A stretch of 64,000 nucleotides of DNA from Albimonas sp963977235. Lineage in GTDB: Bacteria; Pseudomonadota; Alphaproteobacteria; Rhodobacterales; Rhodobacteraceae. The stretch is taken from contig NZ_CAXBOD010000002.1 of the NCBI RefSeq assembly GCF_963977235.1, forward strand, positions 1 to 64,000, written 5' to 3'. A model generated the notes under the pieces. That model did no database searches. It was not told the origin of the DNA and was given only the letters and a program-made list of their open reading frames with translations. This document shows positions 53,911-63,126 of this stretch, one piece after another (the first letter of the stretch is position 1; the number at the start of each line of letters is the position of its first letter). A program made the position numbers and the translations under genes.

Positions 53911-54902
53911 GCGAGCCTCCGTCGCGTCGCGAAGACCAGGCGCAGGAAGAACGGCGCGCCGACCAGCGCAGTGAGCACCCCCAGCTTCAGGTCCCGCTCG
54001 GGCGCGATCAGGCGCACGGCGATGTCGGCCGCGAGCAGCAGCGCCGCGCCTCCCAGCGCCGCCGCCGGCAGCAGGCGGGCGGGCCGCGCGCCCACCGCCC
54101 CGCGCAGCAGGTGGGGCGCGACCAGGCCGACGAAGCCGATGCCGCCCGCGACCGCGGTGGCCGCCCCCACCGAGGCGGCGGTCCCCAGCACCACGGCGAG
54201 GCGCAGGCGGTCGAGGCGCAGGCCGAGGCTCGCGGCCGCATCCTCGCCCAGCGTCAGCGCATCGAGCCCGCGGCCCGCGACCGCCAGCGCCGCCCAGCCC
54301 GCCAGCATGAAGGGGGCGGCGAGCTGCACATGCAGCCAGGAGCGGTCGGAGAGCGAACCCATCATCCAGAACATGATCTCGGTCGCGGCGAAGGGATTGG
54401 GCGAGAGGTTCAGCGCCAGCGCGGTCAGCGCCCCGCACAGCGCCGAGAGCGCCACGCCCGCCAGGATCAGCGTCAGCGCCCCGCCCCGCGCGCCGGCGAG
54501 CCCCAGCAGCATCGCCGCCGCCGTCCCCGCCCCGACCAGCGCCAGCAGCGGCAGCGCCAGCGGGACCAGCGCCGAGAGCCCGGTGTAGATCGCCGCCACC
54601 GCCCCCAGCGAGGCCGCGCCGGTGACGCCCAGCAGGCCCGGCTCGGCCAGCGGATTGCGCAGATAGCCCTGCATCGCGGCGCCCGAGAGGCCCAGCGTCG
54701 CCCCGATCATCAGCGCCAGCACGGCGCGGGGCGCGCGGATCTCGCGCATCACCAGCGTCTCGGCCTCGCCGCGGCCGGCGAGCAGGGCGGCGAGACTGTC
54801 GGACAGCCCCAACCCCGCGGGGCCGATCAGCAGCGAGGCGCAGAAGAGCACGCCCGTCAGCAGGCCCAGGGACGCCAGCAGCCAGGGGTAGGGGAGCTTC
54901 AT
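53907..54902 (-). CDS. btuC: Vitamin B12 ABC transporter permease
   Basis: A 331-residue FecCD-family permease with about 9-10 transmembrane helices. It has the family's REIRAPRAVLALMIGATLGLSGAAMQGYLRNPLAEPGLLGV block near 55-95 and GGIGFVGLVAPHLLR near 260, the ATPase-contact and transport helices. It is coupled to btuF upstream and btuD downstream by ATGA overlaps. Confidence 0.9.
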   Translation of the reverse strand: MKLPYPWLLASLGLLTGVLFCASLLIGPAGLGLSDSLAALLAGRGEAETLVMREIRAPRAVLALMIGATLGLSGAAMQGYLRNPLAEPGLLGVTGAASLGAVAAIYTGLSALVPLALPLLALVGAGTAAAMLLGLAGARGGALTLILAGVALSALCGALTALALNLSPNPFAATEIMFWMMGSLSDRSWLHVQLAAPFMLAGWAALAVAGRGLDALTLGEDAAASLGLRLDRLRLAVVLGTAASVGAATAVAGGIGFVGLVAPHLLRGAVGARPARLLPAAALGGAALLLAADIAVRLIAPERDLKLGVLTALVGAPFFLRLVFATRRRLA

Positions 54903-55906
54903 CGCGCGAACTCCCGCAGCCCGGCGACCGAGGCCGCCGGGTCGGAGGGCAGGGACGCGCGGTCGACGCCGGTCAGCGCGCGGCGCGCCCTGGCCAGCGC
55001 CTCGACCGCGCCGGCGGTGAAGGGGGCGCCGCAGACCCAGCGGCTGTCGGAGATGGCGGCCCCCGCCGCCCGGCTCAGCAGGGGGTCGATCGCGGGGTGG
55101 CGCACGGTCTGCTCGGCGAGCGAGGGGGGCGAGAACGGGCGGCCGGTGATCAGCAGCTCCGGCGCGCCCATCACCAGCCGCTCCAGCGGCAGGCGGGCCA
55201 TGCCCGCGAGATCCAGCTCCGCGGCGAGGTTGCGCAGGCCGGCTGCCGAGACGATCTCATGGGCGAGCGTGCCCGCCCCGGAGGACCAGGAGCCGGCATA
55301 GCGCAGGGCGGCGAGCGGGCGCGCCTCCGCCGGCGCGGCGCGGGCGGCCTCGAGGCGCGCGTCCAGCTCGGCGACCAGCGCCTCGGCCTGCGGCGCCCGG
55401 TCCAGCAGGGCGCCCATGCGGCGCAGGTTGGCGCGGATGTCGGCGAAGGTCGCCTCGGGCGCGAACTCCTCGACGCGGAAACCCAGGCGGCGCAGCATCG
55501 CGACGGTCTCGCGGGTGGTGTAGGTTCCCGCGATCACCAGGTCGGGACGCATCAGGAAGATCTCCTCCGCCCGCCCGTGGTTCGCCTCATAGGCCCCGGC
55601 CCGCGCATGCAGGACCGAGGCGCGCGGGTCCGCCGCCATGTAGGACACCGAATGCAGCTGCCCCGGCGCGGCCAGCAGCATCGCGAGCTGGTCCGTGCAC
55701 AGGTTCATCGAGACGACCCGCTGCGGGGCCGTCTCCTCCCGCGTTCCGAGCGGCGCCGGCCCGGCCGCCGCCTCCGCCGTCTCCGGGGCAGGGCCGGAGC
55801 GCGGCGCGGCCGGCAGGGCGGCGAACGTCCCTGCAAGCGCCGCCGCCCCCGCCAGGATCGTGGCGAGGCGCGGGGCGCGGCCGGGGCGGGCGGGCGGGCG
55901 CGGCAT
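54899..55906 (-). CDS. btuF: Periplasmic B12-binding protein (BtuF-like)
   Basis: A 335-residue class III binding protein. An N-terminal hydrophobic segment (about 13-35) acts as signal or anchor, followed by a proline/alanine-rich linker. The binding domain has QRVVSMNLCTDQLAMLLAAP near 65, RPDLVIAGTYTTRETVAMLRRLG near 118 and PELLITGRPFSPPSLAEQTVRHP near 253. It delivers cobalamin to BtuCD. It overlaps btuB by one base (TGATG). Confidence 0.87.
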   Translation of the reverse strand: MPRPPARPGRAPRLATILAGAAALAGTFAALPAAPRSGPAPETAEAAAGPAPLGTREETAPQRVVSMNLCTDQLAMLLAAPGQLHSVSYMAADPRASVLHARAGAYEANHGRAEEIFLMRPDLVIAGTYTTRETVAMLRRLGFRVEEFAPEATFADIRANLRRMGALLDRAPQAEALVAELDARLEAARAAPAEARPLAALRYAGSWSSGAGTLAHEIVSAAGLRNLAAELDLAGMARLPLERLVMGAPELLITGRPFSPPSLAEQTVRHPAIDPLLSRAAGAAISDSRWVCGAPFTAGAVEALARARRALTGVDRASLPSDPAASVAGLREFAR

Positions 55907-57861
55907 CAGAACCTCACCCGCAGGCCCGCGTAGGCGGCGATGCCCTGAGTCGCGAAGCCGTGCACCTCCTCATAGTCGGCGTCGAGCGCGTTGGTCACCC
56001 GACCGTAGATCTCGGCCTGCTCGGTCATCGCCCAGGAGGCCGCCACATTCACCACCACGTAGTCGTCCAGCGCCACCCGGGCGCCGGGCGCGTAGGGCGC
56101 GCGATAGTCCAGATCCCGGTTGCCGGCGACATAGCGCCCGTCCAGCGTCACCCGCGCCCGGTCGTCGAGGAAGGAGAACGTCACGTAGCCGCCCAGCTCA
56201 TGCTCCGGCCGGCGCACTTCGACAAGGCCCGTGGACTCCTCGGCGTCGAGCCAGGTGTAGCTCAGGCCCAGCGTCATCCAGTCGGTGGCGTAGAGGGTGG
56301 AGGCGACCTCGATCCCCTGCCGCTCGGAGGTTCCGGGCTGGTTGACGGGCGTGCCGACCGTGAAGGCGGGGGCGAGGTAGACCGTGCCGATCTCGTTCTT
56401 CAGGTCCTGGTTGAACCAGGTCACGTCGACCACCAGCCGGTCGTCCCAGAGGCGCTGCTCGACGCCCACGTCCCAGCCGAAGCTCTCCTCCGGCTCCAGG
56501 TTCGGGTTGCCCTGCCACTGGCCGGGGGTGAAGCCGAACTGCTCGAACATCGTGGGGTTCTGCACCGCGGTCCCGGCGGAGGCGTGCAGCCGCGTGCCGG
56601 TCGCGGCGATCCGGTAGGAGGCGCCCGCGCTCCAGGTCGTGGCGTCCTCGAAGGCGTCGTTGATGTCGTGGCGCAGGCCCAGCTGAAGATCCAGCGCCTC
56701 GAGGAAGGTGCCCCGATACTCCGCGGCGAGGCCGTAGAGCCCGCGGGTCTGTTCGTCGAGCTGGGAGGGGTCGAAGACCAGGGCGGGGTCGTTGGCCACG
56801 AAGCTCTCGCGTTCGTATTCCACCTTGCCCGTCAGGCTGTGATCGGCGGCCGCGAGGCTGGCCGCATCCAGCCCCACCGTCGCCTGCGCCGAAAGCTGAA
56901 GGCGGGTCGAGCTGGTGTCGGTCGTCTTCACGCCGTTGAGCGTGTTGGAGTCGTCCGCATGCAGGTAGGCCGCGCGAAGCTCCGATCGCAGGCGCCCCAG
57001 CTCGGCGATGGCGTAGAGGGAGCCGAGCGCTTCGGTCCGGTCATGGGCGGAGGCGTCGTCGTAGACCAGCGCCGCCTCGGTGGGCGCCGCGAAGAGCGAA
57101 CCGTCGAGGTCCGAATGCCGGTCCGTGACGCGCAGCGTCGCCCCCAGCGTCAGCCAGTCGGCCGCGAAGATCTCGCCCCGGCCGTTGAAGGTCAGGTTGC
57201 GGTCGCCGTCTGCCTCGCCGCCGGGCGTGCCGGAGACGTCGAAGCCCTCGGTTTCCCGCCGGGCCAGCGACAGCGAGAACGAGCCCGTCTCGCCCAGACC
57301 CCGCACCGCCGCCTGCACGGCCCCGGTCCCGTCGGTCCCGACCTCGCCCTCGCCGGACCAGCGCAGCCCCGGCTCCCGCGCGCGCCGGGTGGTGATCGAG
57401 ATCACGCCCCCCAGCGCGTTGGCGCCGTAGAGCGCCGACTGCGGCCCGCGCAGCACCTCGATGCGCTCGATGTCGGCCGCCAGCAGGCCGCCGAAGTCGA
57501 ACTCGCCCTGCTCGGGGGCCGAGACCTCGACCCCGTCGATCAGCACCAGCGTGTGGTTGCCCTCGGCGCCGCGCAATCGCACCTGGGTCAGGCCGCCGAA
57601 GCCGCCGGTGCGCGAGACCTCGACGCCGGGCAGGGCGCGCAGGGCGTCCACGGCGTAGGTGGTCTGCCGGTCCTCCAGGTCCTGGGCGGTGACGACGGAA
57701 TAGGCTCGGCCGTATTTCTCGGCGGCGATCGGCGTCAGGCCGCCGGAGACGACGATGGGCTCCAGCGCCACCGGCTCCTGCGCGTGCAGGGCGTGCGGGC
57801 ACAAGGCCAGCGAAGAGGCGGCGAGCAGCGCGCGGGCGGGCGCGGGATGGGTGCGGGACAT
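55906..57861 (-). CDS. btuB: TonB-dependent cobalamin receptor
   Basis: A 651-residue outer-membrane receptor. The signal peptide (about 1-28) ends ALHA-Q. The TonB-box-like PIVVSGG is near residue 36. The plug domain has LRALPGVEVSRTGG, RLRGAEGNHTLVLIDGVEV and EVLRGPQSALYGANALGGVISITT (about 73-155), and a 22-strand barrel ends in the aromatic GLRVRF. It is the first gene after the cobalamin riboswitch. The ribosome site AGGGGG is eight bases upstream. Confidence 0.9.
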   Translation of the reverse strand: MSRTHPAPARALLAASSLALCPHALHAQEPVALEPIVVSGGLTPIAAEKYGRAYSVVTAQDLEDRQTTYAVDALRALPGVEVSRTGGFGGLTQVRLRGAEGNHTLVLIDGVEVSAPEQGEFDFGGLLAADIERIEVLRGPQSALYGANALGGVISITTRRAREPGLRWSGEGEVGTDGTGAVQAAVRGLGETGSFSLSLARRETEGFDVSGTPGGEADGDRNLTFNGRGEIFAADWLTLGATLRVTDRHSDLDGSLFAAPTEAALVYDDASAHDRTEALGSLYAIAELGRLRSELRAAYLHADDSNTLNGVKTTDTSSTRLQLSAQATVGLDAASLAAADHSLTGKVEYERESFVANDPALVFDPSQLDEQTRGLYGLAAEYRGTFLEALDLQLGLRHDINDAFEDATTWSAGASYRIAATGTRLHASAGTAVQNPTMFEQFGFTPGQWQGNPNLEPEESFGWDVGVEQRLWDDRLVVDVTWFNQDLKNEIGTVYLAPAFTVGTPVNQPGTSERQGIEVASTLYATDWMTLGLSYTWLDAEESTGLVEVRRPEHELGGYVTFSFLDDRARVTLDGRYVAGNRDLDYRAPYAPGARVALDDYVVVNVAASWAMTEQAEIYGRVTNALDADYEEVHGFATQGIAAYAGLRVRF

Positions 57862-58065
57862 GCGTTCCCCCTTGGTCGCCGGCGCGCGTGCGGCCGGCGG
57901 GAAAGCGCCGCTCGAGCCCTGCGGACCCGGCGGCGCGGAGATGACGCCGAAGGGTTCGGGGGCGCTTCATGGGGGAAGGACCTCGACCCGTCAGACGACG
58001 ACTGCGAAGTCACCGCTGCGGATCGAACCGCTCCTTCGCGCGCCCCGCACGGAGGAAGGATGACG

Positions 58066-58256
58066 AGGTTCCGGCAGGTCTCCTGGCTCGCGGGTCTGCA
58101 CCGGTCCCTCGCCTTCCCGGCCCGGTCCCCTGAGGCATGCTCGGGGGGCGTGGGCCAGTGGCGTATCGAGGGTCGGCTCGCCGCTCACAGTTGCGGGGGC
58201 AGCCGCGGAGTCGGTCCCCGCATTGGGTCGACCTCACCGCGTTCCCTTTTGCTCCC
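58066..58256 (-). ncRNA. Cobalamin riboswitch
   Basis: On the minus strand the leader carries the conserved cobalamin-aptamer blocks in order: AAAGGGAAC and GGTGAGG near 58247-58230, GCTGCCCCCGCAACTGTGAG near 58203-58184, GCCACTGG near 58160-58150, GGGAAGG near 58118-58110 and the B12 box GCGAGCCAGGAGACCTGCC near 58092-58073. It lies about 200 bases upstream of btuB. A 7-bp hairpin (57877-57899) just before the ribosome binding site may be part of the expression platform. High B12 would be expected to shut off the operon. Confidence 0.93.
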
Positions 58257-58257
58257 G

Positions 58258-58277
58258 GCCGGGGGCGAACCCCCGGC
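58258..58277 (-). terminator. UUCG-tetraloop hairpin ending the nickel/peptide-type transporter operon
   Basis: A perfect 8-bp stem GCCGGGGG / CCCCCGGC with a UUCG loop on the minus-strand RNA lies 80 bases beyond the last transporter gene and directly before the riboswitch aptamer. It probably separates the two operons. Confidence 0.6.
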
Positions 58278-58358
58278 GCGGAACCGGAACGGCGCGAAGA
58301 TGACCTGCCGGCCGGGCGGCGTCAAGCGCTCCCGCAGCGGCAGGAGCGTCGCGGCGCC

Positions 58359-58988
58359 TCAGCTGGCGGGCGTTGCGTTCAGGCGCCCGTCGGCAAGTGT
58401 CAGATCCCGGTCGCAGAAGCGCCGTCGCAGGCCCGCGCCATGGGAGATCAGCAGCAGGCCGATCCCGCGATCGCGGGCGAGTGCGGTCAGCGCGCGCAGG
58501 ACCCCGTCCTGCTCCAGCGCGTCAAGCTGGCTCGAGACCTCGTCGCAGACCAGGTGGCGCAGGCCGGGATGGAAGAGGCGCGCCAGCGAGACCCGCGCCA
58601 GCTCGCCGCCCGACAGCTCCGAGGGCCGGCGCGAGGCCCAGGCTTCGCGCACGCCCAGGGCCGCGACCGCCTCGGCGTCGGGCGGGCCGGCGTTGGCGAG
58701 GATCCGGGCGACGCTCCAGCGGGGATCGACGGCGAGCTCAGCCGACTGGGGCGCGTATTGCACCGGCGCCGGGCGGCCGGGGCGGGCGGGGGAGCGCGGG
58801 AGGCCGTCCAGGGTCACCTGGCCCGCATCGGCCTCGAGACGGCCGGCGAGGATCCGGCCCAGCGTCGACTTGCCCGCGCCCGACGGGCCGCCCAAACCGA
58901 CTACCTCGCCCGGACCGAGGCTGAGCGCGACATCAGTCAGCACCGCGCGCCCGGCGAAGGCGAGGGCGAGGCCGGCGGCGCTCAGCAC
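58359..58988 (-). CDS. Nickel/peptide-type ABC transporter ATP-binding protein (NikE/DppF-like)
   Basis: A 209-residue ABC ATPase: Walker A GPSGAGKSTLGRI near 34, signature ELSGGELARVSLARL near 127, Walker B LVCDEVSSQLD near 152 and switch His in LLISHGAGL near 180. It is shorter than typical NikE/DppF (about 260) because it lacks the C-terminal extension. The start is GTG at 58988, overlapping the preceding ATPase gene by seven bases. It is the last gene of the five-gene importer operon. Confidence 0.85.
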   Translation of the reverse strand: MLSAAGLALAFAGRAVLTDVALSLGPGEVVGLGGPSGAGKSTLGRILAGRLEADAGQVTLDGLPRSPARPGRPAPVQYAPQSAELAVDPRWSVARILANAGPPDAEAVAALGVREAWASRRPSELSGGELARVSLARLFHPGLRHLVCDEVSSQLDALEQDGVLRALTALARDRGIGLLLISHGAGLRRRFCDRDLTLADGRLNATPAS

Positions 58989-59710
58989 GCGGCGTCCTCG
59001 GGGATCTGGGCCCGCCACAGCGCCCGGGAGAACGGGTCGCGAAGCGCCGCGCCCTCGCCCGCGAAGGCGGCGGCGGGCGCGGTCTCGACCTGGCGGCCCT
59101 CGCGCAGCACCACGATGCGGGCGGCGACGCGGGCGAGCCGGGGCAGGTCGTGGGAGACGACGACGAGGCCCCGCCCCGTCCCCGCCAGCCGCGCCAGCAG
59201 CGCCGTCGCCCGGTCGGCGGCGGCAGGGTCGAGGCCCACGGTCGGCTCGTCGGCCACGATCCACGCGGCCCCGGTGGAGAGCGCGGCCGCCAGCAGCACC
59301 CGGCGCGCCATGCCGCCGGAAAGCTGGTGAGGGAAGCGCGCCGCCGTCTCGGCCGGAAGCCCCGCCTCGGCCAGCGTCGCGGGCACGTCGGCGCGCCGGC
59401 CAGCGAGGCGGGCGAAACGCTCGATCTGGCGTCCGACGCGCGCCAGCGGGTCGAGCGCGTCGAGCCGCTGGGGCGCCAGCGCCACCGCGCCGCGGGGCAG
59501 GGGGGCGCCGTCGAGGGTGATCCGCCCCCGCCGCTCGGCCCCCGGAGGCAGCAGGCCCGCCAGCGCCTCGGCCGCAAGGCTCTTGCCCGCGCCGGAGCTG
59601 CCGGTCAGGCCCACGAGCTCGCCCCGCGCCACGGCGAAGCAGACGCCCTCGAGCGCCGCCGGGCGGGGGGCGGGGAAGGCGACGCCCAGATCCTCGATCC
59701 GCAGGGTCAT
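58982..59710 (-). CDS. Nickel/peptide-type ABC transporter ATP-binding protein (NikD/DppD-like)
   Basis: A 242-residue ABC ATPase with Walker A GSSGAGKSLAAEAL near 35, signature QLSGGMARRVLLAAAL near 131, Walker B WIVADEPTVGLD near 152 and switch His in VVVSHDLPR near 186. It starts with an ATG at 59710 overlapping the permease stop (ATGA). With the shorter second ATPase it would power the heterodimeric permease. The usual C-terminal oligopeptide/dipeptide extension is short. Confidence 0.87.
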   Translation of the reverse strand: MTLRIEDLGVAFPAPRPAALEGVCFAVARGELVGLTGSSGAGKSLAAEALAGLLPPGAERRGRITLDGAPLPRGAVALAPQRLDALDPLARVGRQIERFARLAGRRADVPATLAEAGLPAETAARFPHQLSGGMARRVLLAAALSTGAAWIVADEPTVGLDPAAADRATALLARLAGTGRGLVVVSHDLPRLARVAARIVVLREGRQVETAPAAAFAGEGAALRDPFSRALWRAQIPEDAAC

Positions 59711-60570
59711 GTCGCCAGACCCTCGCGATCGCCGAGGCGGCGCAGGGCCTCGCCGAAGCGCTCGAAGATCAGGGCGACCAGCATCAGGCCGAGGCCCGGC
59801 GCCGCGGCGACCCACCAGCGGCCGGCCATGATCTCGCGCAGGGACTCGGCCAGCATCACGCCGATCGAGGGCAGGTGCGGCTCGATGCCCAGGCCGATGA
59901 AGCTGAGCCCCGCCTCGTGCAGCACCGCGTGGGGGAAGATCATCACGAACCCCGCCACGATCTGCCCCACGAGCGGCGGCGCCAGGTGATGGCGCGCGAT
60001 CCACAGGCGCGAGCGCCCGAGCGCGCGGGAGACCTCGACGGCCTCCGAGGCGGCCAGCGTCTGCGCCTCGTGGCGCAGCACGCGCGCCAGACGGGGCCAG
60101 TGGGTGAAGGCCACCGCCACGATCACGCCCGCGGCGCCGCCGCCGGCGGCGAAGGCGATCATGATCAGCAGCACGAAATGCGGCAGGCCCAGCGCCAGCT
60201 CGGTCAGCACCCCCACCGCCTGGTCCGCCGCCCGCCCCAGGGTGGCGGCCAGCCCCAGCCCCACCGCGATCAGCGTCGAGCAGGCGGCGGCGAGCAGCCC
60301 CACCTGCACGCTCAGCGCCAGCGCCGCGAGGCTGCGCGCGGCCACGTCGCGCCCCAGCATGTCGGTCCCGAACGGATGCGCCGGCAGCGGGGGGAGGGCG
60401 CGCGCGCTCACGTCCACCCCCAGCGCCGAGGGCGGCAGCAGCGCGGCCCCCGCCAGCACCCCTCCCAGCGCCAGCAGGGCCAGCGCGCCGCGGCGGAGCG
60501 CCCGGCCCCGGGCGTCGCCGGGGGCCGCGGGGGGCGCCGCGCGGGCCAGGGGCTCGGCCGCCAGCGTCAC
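59707..60570 (-). CDS. Nickel/peptide-type ABC transporter permease (NikC/DppC-like)
   Basis: A 287-residue permease with 5-6 transmembrane helices. HPFGTDMLGRDVAARSLAAL near 62 is the DppC/NikC signature, and EAVEVSRALGRSRLWIARHHLAP near 155 holds the EAA loop that docks the ATPases. It starts with GTG at 60570 overlapping the partner permease gene (GTGA). Confidence 0.87.
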   Translation of the reverse strand: MTLAAEPLARAAPPAAPGDARGRALRRGALALLALGGVLAGAALLPPSALGVDVSARALPPLPAHPFGTDMLGRDVAARSLAALALSVQVGLLAAACSTLIAVGLGLAATLGRAADQAVGVLTELALGLPHFVLLIMIAFAAGGGAAGVIVAVAFTHWPRLARVLRHEAQTLAASEAVEVSRALGRSRLWIARHHLAPPLVGQIVAGFVMIFPHAVLHEAGLSFIGLGIEPHLPSIGVMLAESLREIMAGRWWVAAAPGLGLMLVALIFERFGEALRRLGDREGLAT

Positions 60571-61550
60571 GCCCGTCCCCGCAGCCGCGGATCGGCGAGC
60601 CGGGCGGCGATGTCGGCCGCAAGATTGCCCGCGAAGACGAAGAGCAGCGTCGCCAGCCCGATCCCCATCAGCAGCGGCGCGTCCGCTCCCGTCGCCGCGC
60701 GCACCGTGGCCTGGCCGAGGCCCGGCCACGCGAACACCGCCTCGGCCAGGACCGAGCCCCCGAAAAGCTCCCCCGCCCCCGCCAGGTGCAGCGTCAGCGC
60801 CACCCCCACGGCATGGCGTAGCCCCGGCCCGAAGGCGAGCCGCAGGGGCGAGGCGCCATGCGCGCCCAGGTGACGGGCCGCGGGGCTTTCGAGAAAGGCG
60901 ATCAGGCTCTGGCGCGTATGCAGGATCAGCGGCCCGATCCCCACCACCGAGAGCGTGGCGACCGGCAGGATCATGTGCCGCCAGCGCTCGGCCGCCGAGA
61001 CTTCGTCCGCGAGCCGCCCGGGCGGCGCCGCGCAGCAGGCCGGCAGCCAGCCCAGCCCCACCGCGAAGACCGCTATCAGGAGGATCGCGACCCAGAACCC
61101 CGGGCTCGCCGACAGCACGACCGCGGCGGCGCGGATCGCCCGATCCGGCCAGCGCCCGCGGGTCGCGCCCGCAATCAGCCCCAGCGCCGAGCCGAGCGCG
61201 AAAGACAGGACGAAGGCCGCCCCGATCAGCGCCAGCGAGGCGGGAAACCGCCGCGCGATCACCTCGGCCACCGGCGCGTTGTAGCTGATCGAGCGGCCGA
61301 GGTCGCCCTGCGCCGCGCCCGCCAGCCAGCTCGCGAAGCGCTCGACCGCAGGGCGGTCGAGGCCCCAGGCGGCGGCGATCGCCTCGCGCTGCTCGGGCCC
61401 GATCTGGGAGGTGCGCCCGCCAACATAGGCCTGCACCGGGTCGATCGGGGCCAGCGAGACCAGCCAGAACAGCCCGACCGCGGCCAGCGGCAACAGCCAG
61501 GCGAGCCGGATCAGCCGCCCGGCCAGCAGCGCCGGCAGCCAGCCGCTCAC
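60567..61550 (-). CDS. Nickel/peptide-type ABC transporter permease (NikB/DppB-like)
   Basis: A 327-residue permease with six predicted transmembrane helices. DPVQAYVGGR near 30 and GDLGRSISYNAPVAEVIARRFPASLAL near 79 are family signatures, and the EAA-like loop has AARHLGAHGASPLRLAFGPGLRHA near 222. The start is GTG at 61550, overlapping the binding-protein stop (GTGA). Confidence 0.87.
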   Translation of the reverse strand: MSGWLPALLAGRLIRLAWLLPLAAVGLFWLVSLAPIDPVQAYVGGRTSQIGPEQREAIAAAWGLDRPAVERFASWLAGAAQGDLGRSISYNAPVAEVIARRFPASLALIGAAFVLSFALGSALGLIAGATRGRWPDRAIRAAAVVLSASPGFWVAILLIAVFAVGLGWLPACCAAPPGRLADEVSAAERWRHMILPVATLSVVGIGPLILHTRQSLIAFLESPAARHLGAHGASPLRLAFGPGLRHAVGVALTLHLAGAGELFGGSVLAEAVFAWPGLGQATVRAATGADAPLLMGIGLATLLFVFAGNLAADIAARLADPRLRGRA

Positions 61551-63112
61551 TCGCAGGTCCAGCGCCAGGCGGCGATGTCGTGAGTGATCGGGAAGCCGTG
61601 GCCGTGCGGATGGATCTGCGCCGGCCCGAGGTCGAGGCACTCCGACGCCCAGTAGGCGTGCTCGAGGTTGACCATCCACGCCCAGGCCGCGTCGCCGCGC
61701 GGACCGTAGCCCGTCTCCCCGTCCCAGGCGGCGGCGCGCCATTCGGCGAGCGAGGCCTCGAAGCTCGGCGCGGCCTCGGCCGCTTCCAGATGCGCGTCAA
61801 CGGTCGGGTTCGCGTAGTGGCCGGGGTTGTAGTAGTCGACGCCGGCGTAGGCGCTGTGGTGCAGGTAACAGATCTCGGACGGATCGTGCGCCCCCCAGCC
61901 CAGGACCACCGCCTGGGCGTGCATCAGGCCCCCGATCTCGTCCCAGCTGCGTCCCGCCGGCTCGGCCGCGACGCCGATGCCGCGAAGCTGGTCGGCCGCG
62001 CCCAGCGCCAGCGCCTGGCGGGTGGAATCGCTGGCGGGATAGACGATCTGGAAGGCGGCGCGCAGGCCGTCCTTCTCGCGCACCCCGTCGCCGTCGGCGT
62101 CGGTCCAGCCGGCGGCCTCCAGCGTGGCGCGGGCGGCCTCGGGGTCTGCGCCGGGGATCGCGGCCTCCGGGTTGTCCCAGGGCAGCCCGTCGGCGGGGCC
62201 GTAGGCGGGCCGGCCGTGGCCGTCGAGCGCCAGCGCCACGAGCGCCTCGCGGTCCAGCGCCTGGTTGATCGCGACGCGGATGGCGCGGTCGGCGGTGACG
62301 TCGTTGCCGATGGGGGCGCCGGCCTCGGTCGTGCGGCCCTCGTCCGGGACCATCGGGAAGGCGAGGCCGCGGTTGTCCACCGTCTCGCGGTGCAGGACCC
62401 GCATGCCGGTGGGCGCCGCGTCGGCCATGGCGGGGGGCGCCGCCACGACGTCGGCCGCGCCGGTGCGGGCGAGCGCCACGCCCGCCTCCTCCGAGCCGAA
62501 CACGAAGCTGACCCGCTCGAAGGCGATCTCGCCGCCGTGCCAGTGGGGGTTGGGCTCGACCACCAGCTGCTCGCCCTCGCGCCACTCGATCAGGCGGAAC
62601 GGGCCGGAGCCGACGGGCGCGCGGGCGTAGCCCGGCCCGTAGCTCGCCGCCGGCACGATGCCCAGCGTGGCGAGGCGGGAGACGAAGGTGATCCGCGGCG
62701 CGGTCAGCTCCAGCTCCACCGCGCGGTCGTCCAGCGCCCGCGCCTCCTTCAGCGCGCTGAGGTCCGCAAGCCCCCCGGCGTCACGCGCGGCGTTGTAGGT
62801 GAAGACCACATCCTGAGCCGTGAGCGCCGTGCCGTCGGAGAAGCGCGCGTCCTCGCGCAGCGTCACGCGCCAGATCCGCCCGTCCCCGGACAGCGACCAC
62901 TCAGTCGCCAGGTCGCCGATCAGGTTCAGCTCCGCGTCCCGGCGCAGCAGCGTGGACTGGAACAGGGGGCTGCCGTAGTGCCCCCAGCCCATGATCGGGT
63001 CGAAGCCGGCGTCCGGCTCCCCCCCCACCGCCAGCACCAGCGGGCGGGCCCCGGCGGCGGGGGCCAGAAGGCAGGAGGCGACCAGCGCGGCGGCAAGAGC
63101 GCGGAGGATCAT
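61547..63112 (-). CDS. Nickel/peptide-type ABC transporter substrate-binding protein (SBP family 5)
   Basis: A 521-residue periplasmic binding protein. The signal peptide (1-22) ends AGA-R. DPIMGWGHYGSPLFQSTLL near 40 and WRVTLREDARFSDGTALTAQDVVFTYN near 82-108 are SBP family 5 hallmarks, and PIGNDVTADRAIRVAINQALDREALV near 275 follows. The C-terminus is histidine-rich (HPHGHGFPITHD), unusual for peptide binders and suggestive of a metal or metal-chelate ligand. It is divergent from a NikR-like gene and starts 15 bases from a NikR-type box. Whether it carries nickel, another metal chelate or a peptide is open. Confidence 0.82.
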   Translation of the reverse strand: MILRALAAALVASCLLAPAAGARPLVLAVGGEPDAGFDPIMGWGHYGSPLFQSTLLRRDAELNLIGDLATEWSLSGDGRIWRVTLREDARFSDGTALTAQDVVFTYNAARDAGGLADLSALKEARALDDRAVELELTAPRITFVSRLATLGIVPAASYGPGYARAPVGSGPFRLIEWREGEQLVVEPNPHWHGGEIAFERVSFVFGSEEAGVALARTGAADVVAAPPAMADAAPTGMRVLHRETVDNRGLAFPMVPDEGRTTEAGAPIGNDVTADRAIRVAINQALDREALVALALDGHGRPAYGPADGLPWDNPEAAIPGADPEAARATLEAAGWTDADGDGVREKDGLRAAFQIVYPASDSTRQALALGAADQLRGIGVAAEPAGRSWDEIGGLMHAQAVVLGWGAHDPSEICYLHHSAYAGVDYYNPGHYANPTVDAHLEAAEAAPSFEASLAEWRAAAWDGETGYGPRGDAAWAWMVNLEHAYWASECLDLGPAQIHPHGHGFPITHDIAAWRWTCE

Positions 63113-63126
63113 CGGAGGCCCTCATC

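Noticed and set aside
55960..59520. 1186-codon plus-strand frame crossing btuB, the riboswitch and ATPase genes
   Set aside because: Antisense shadow; it would run through the cobalamin riboswitch and two unrelated genes.
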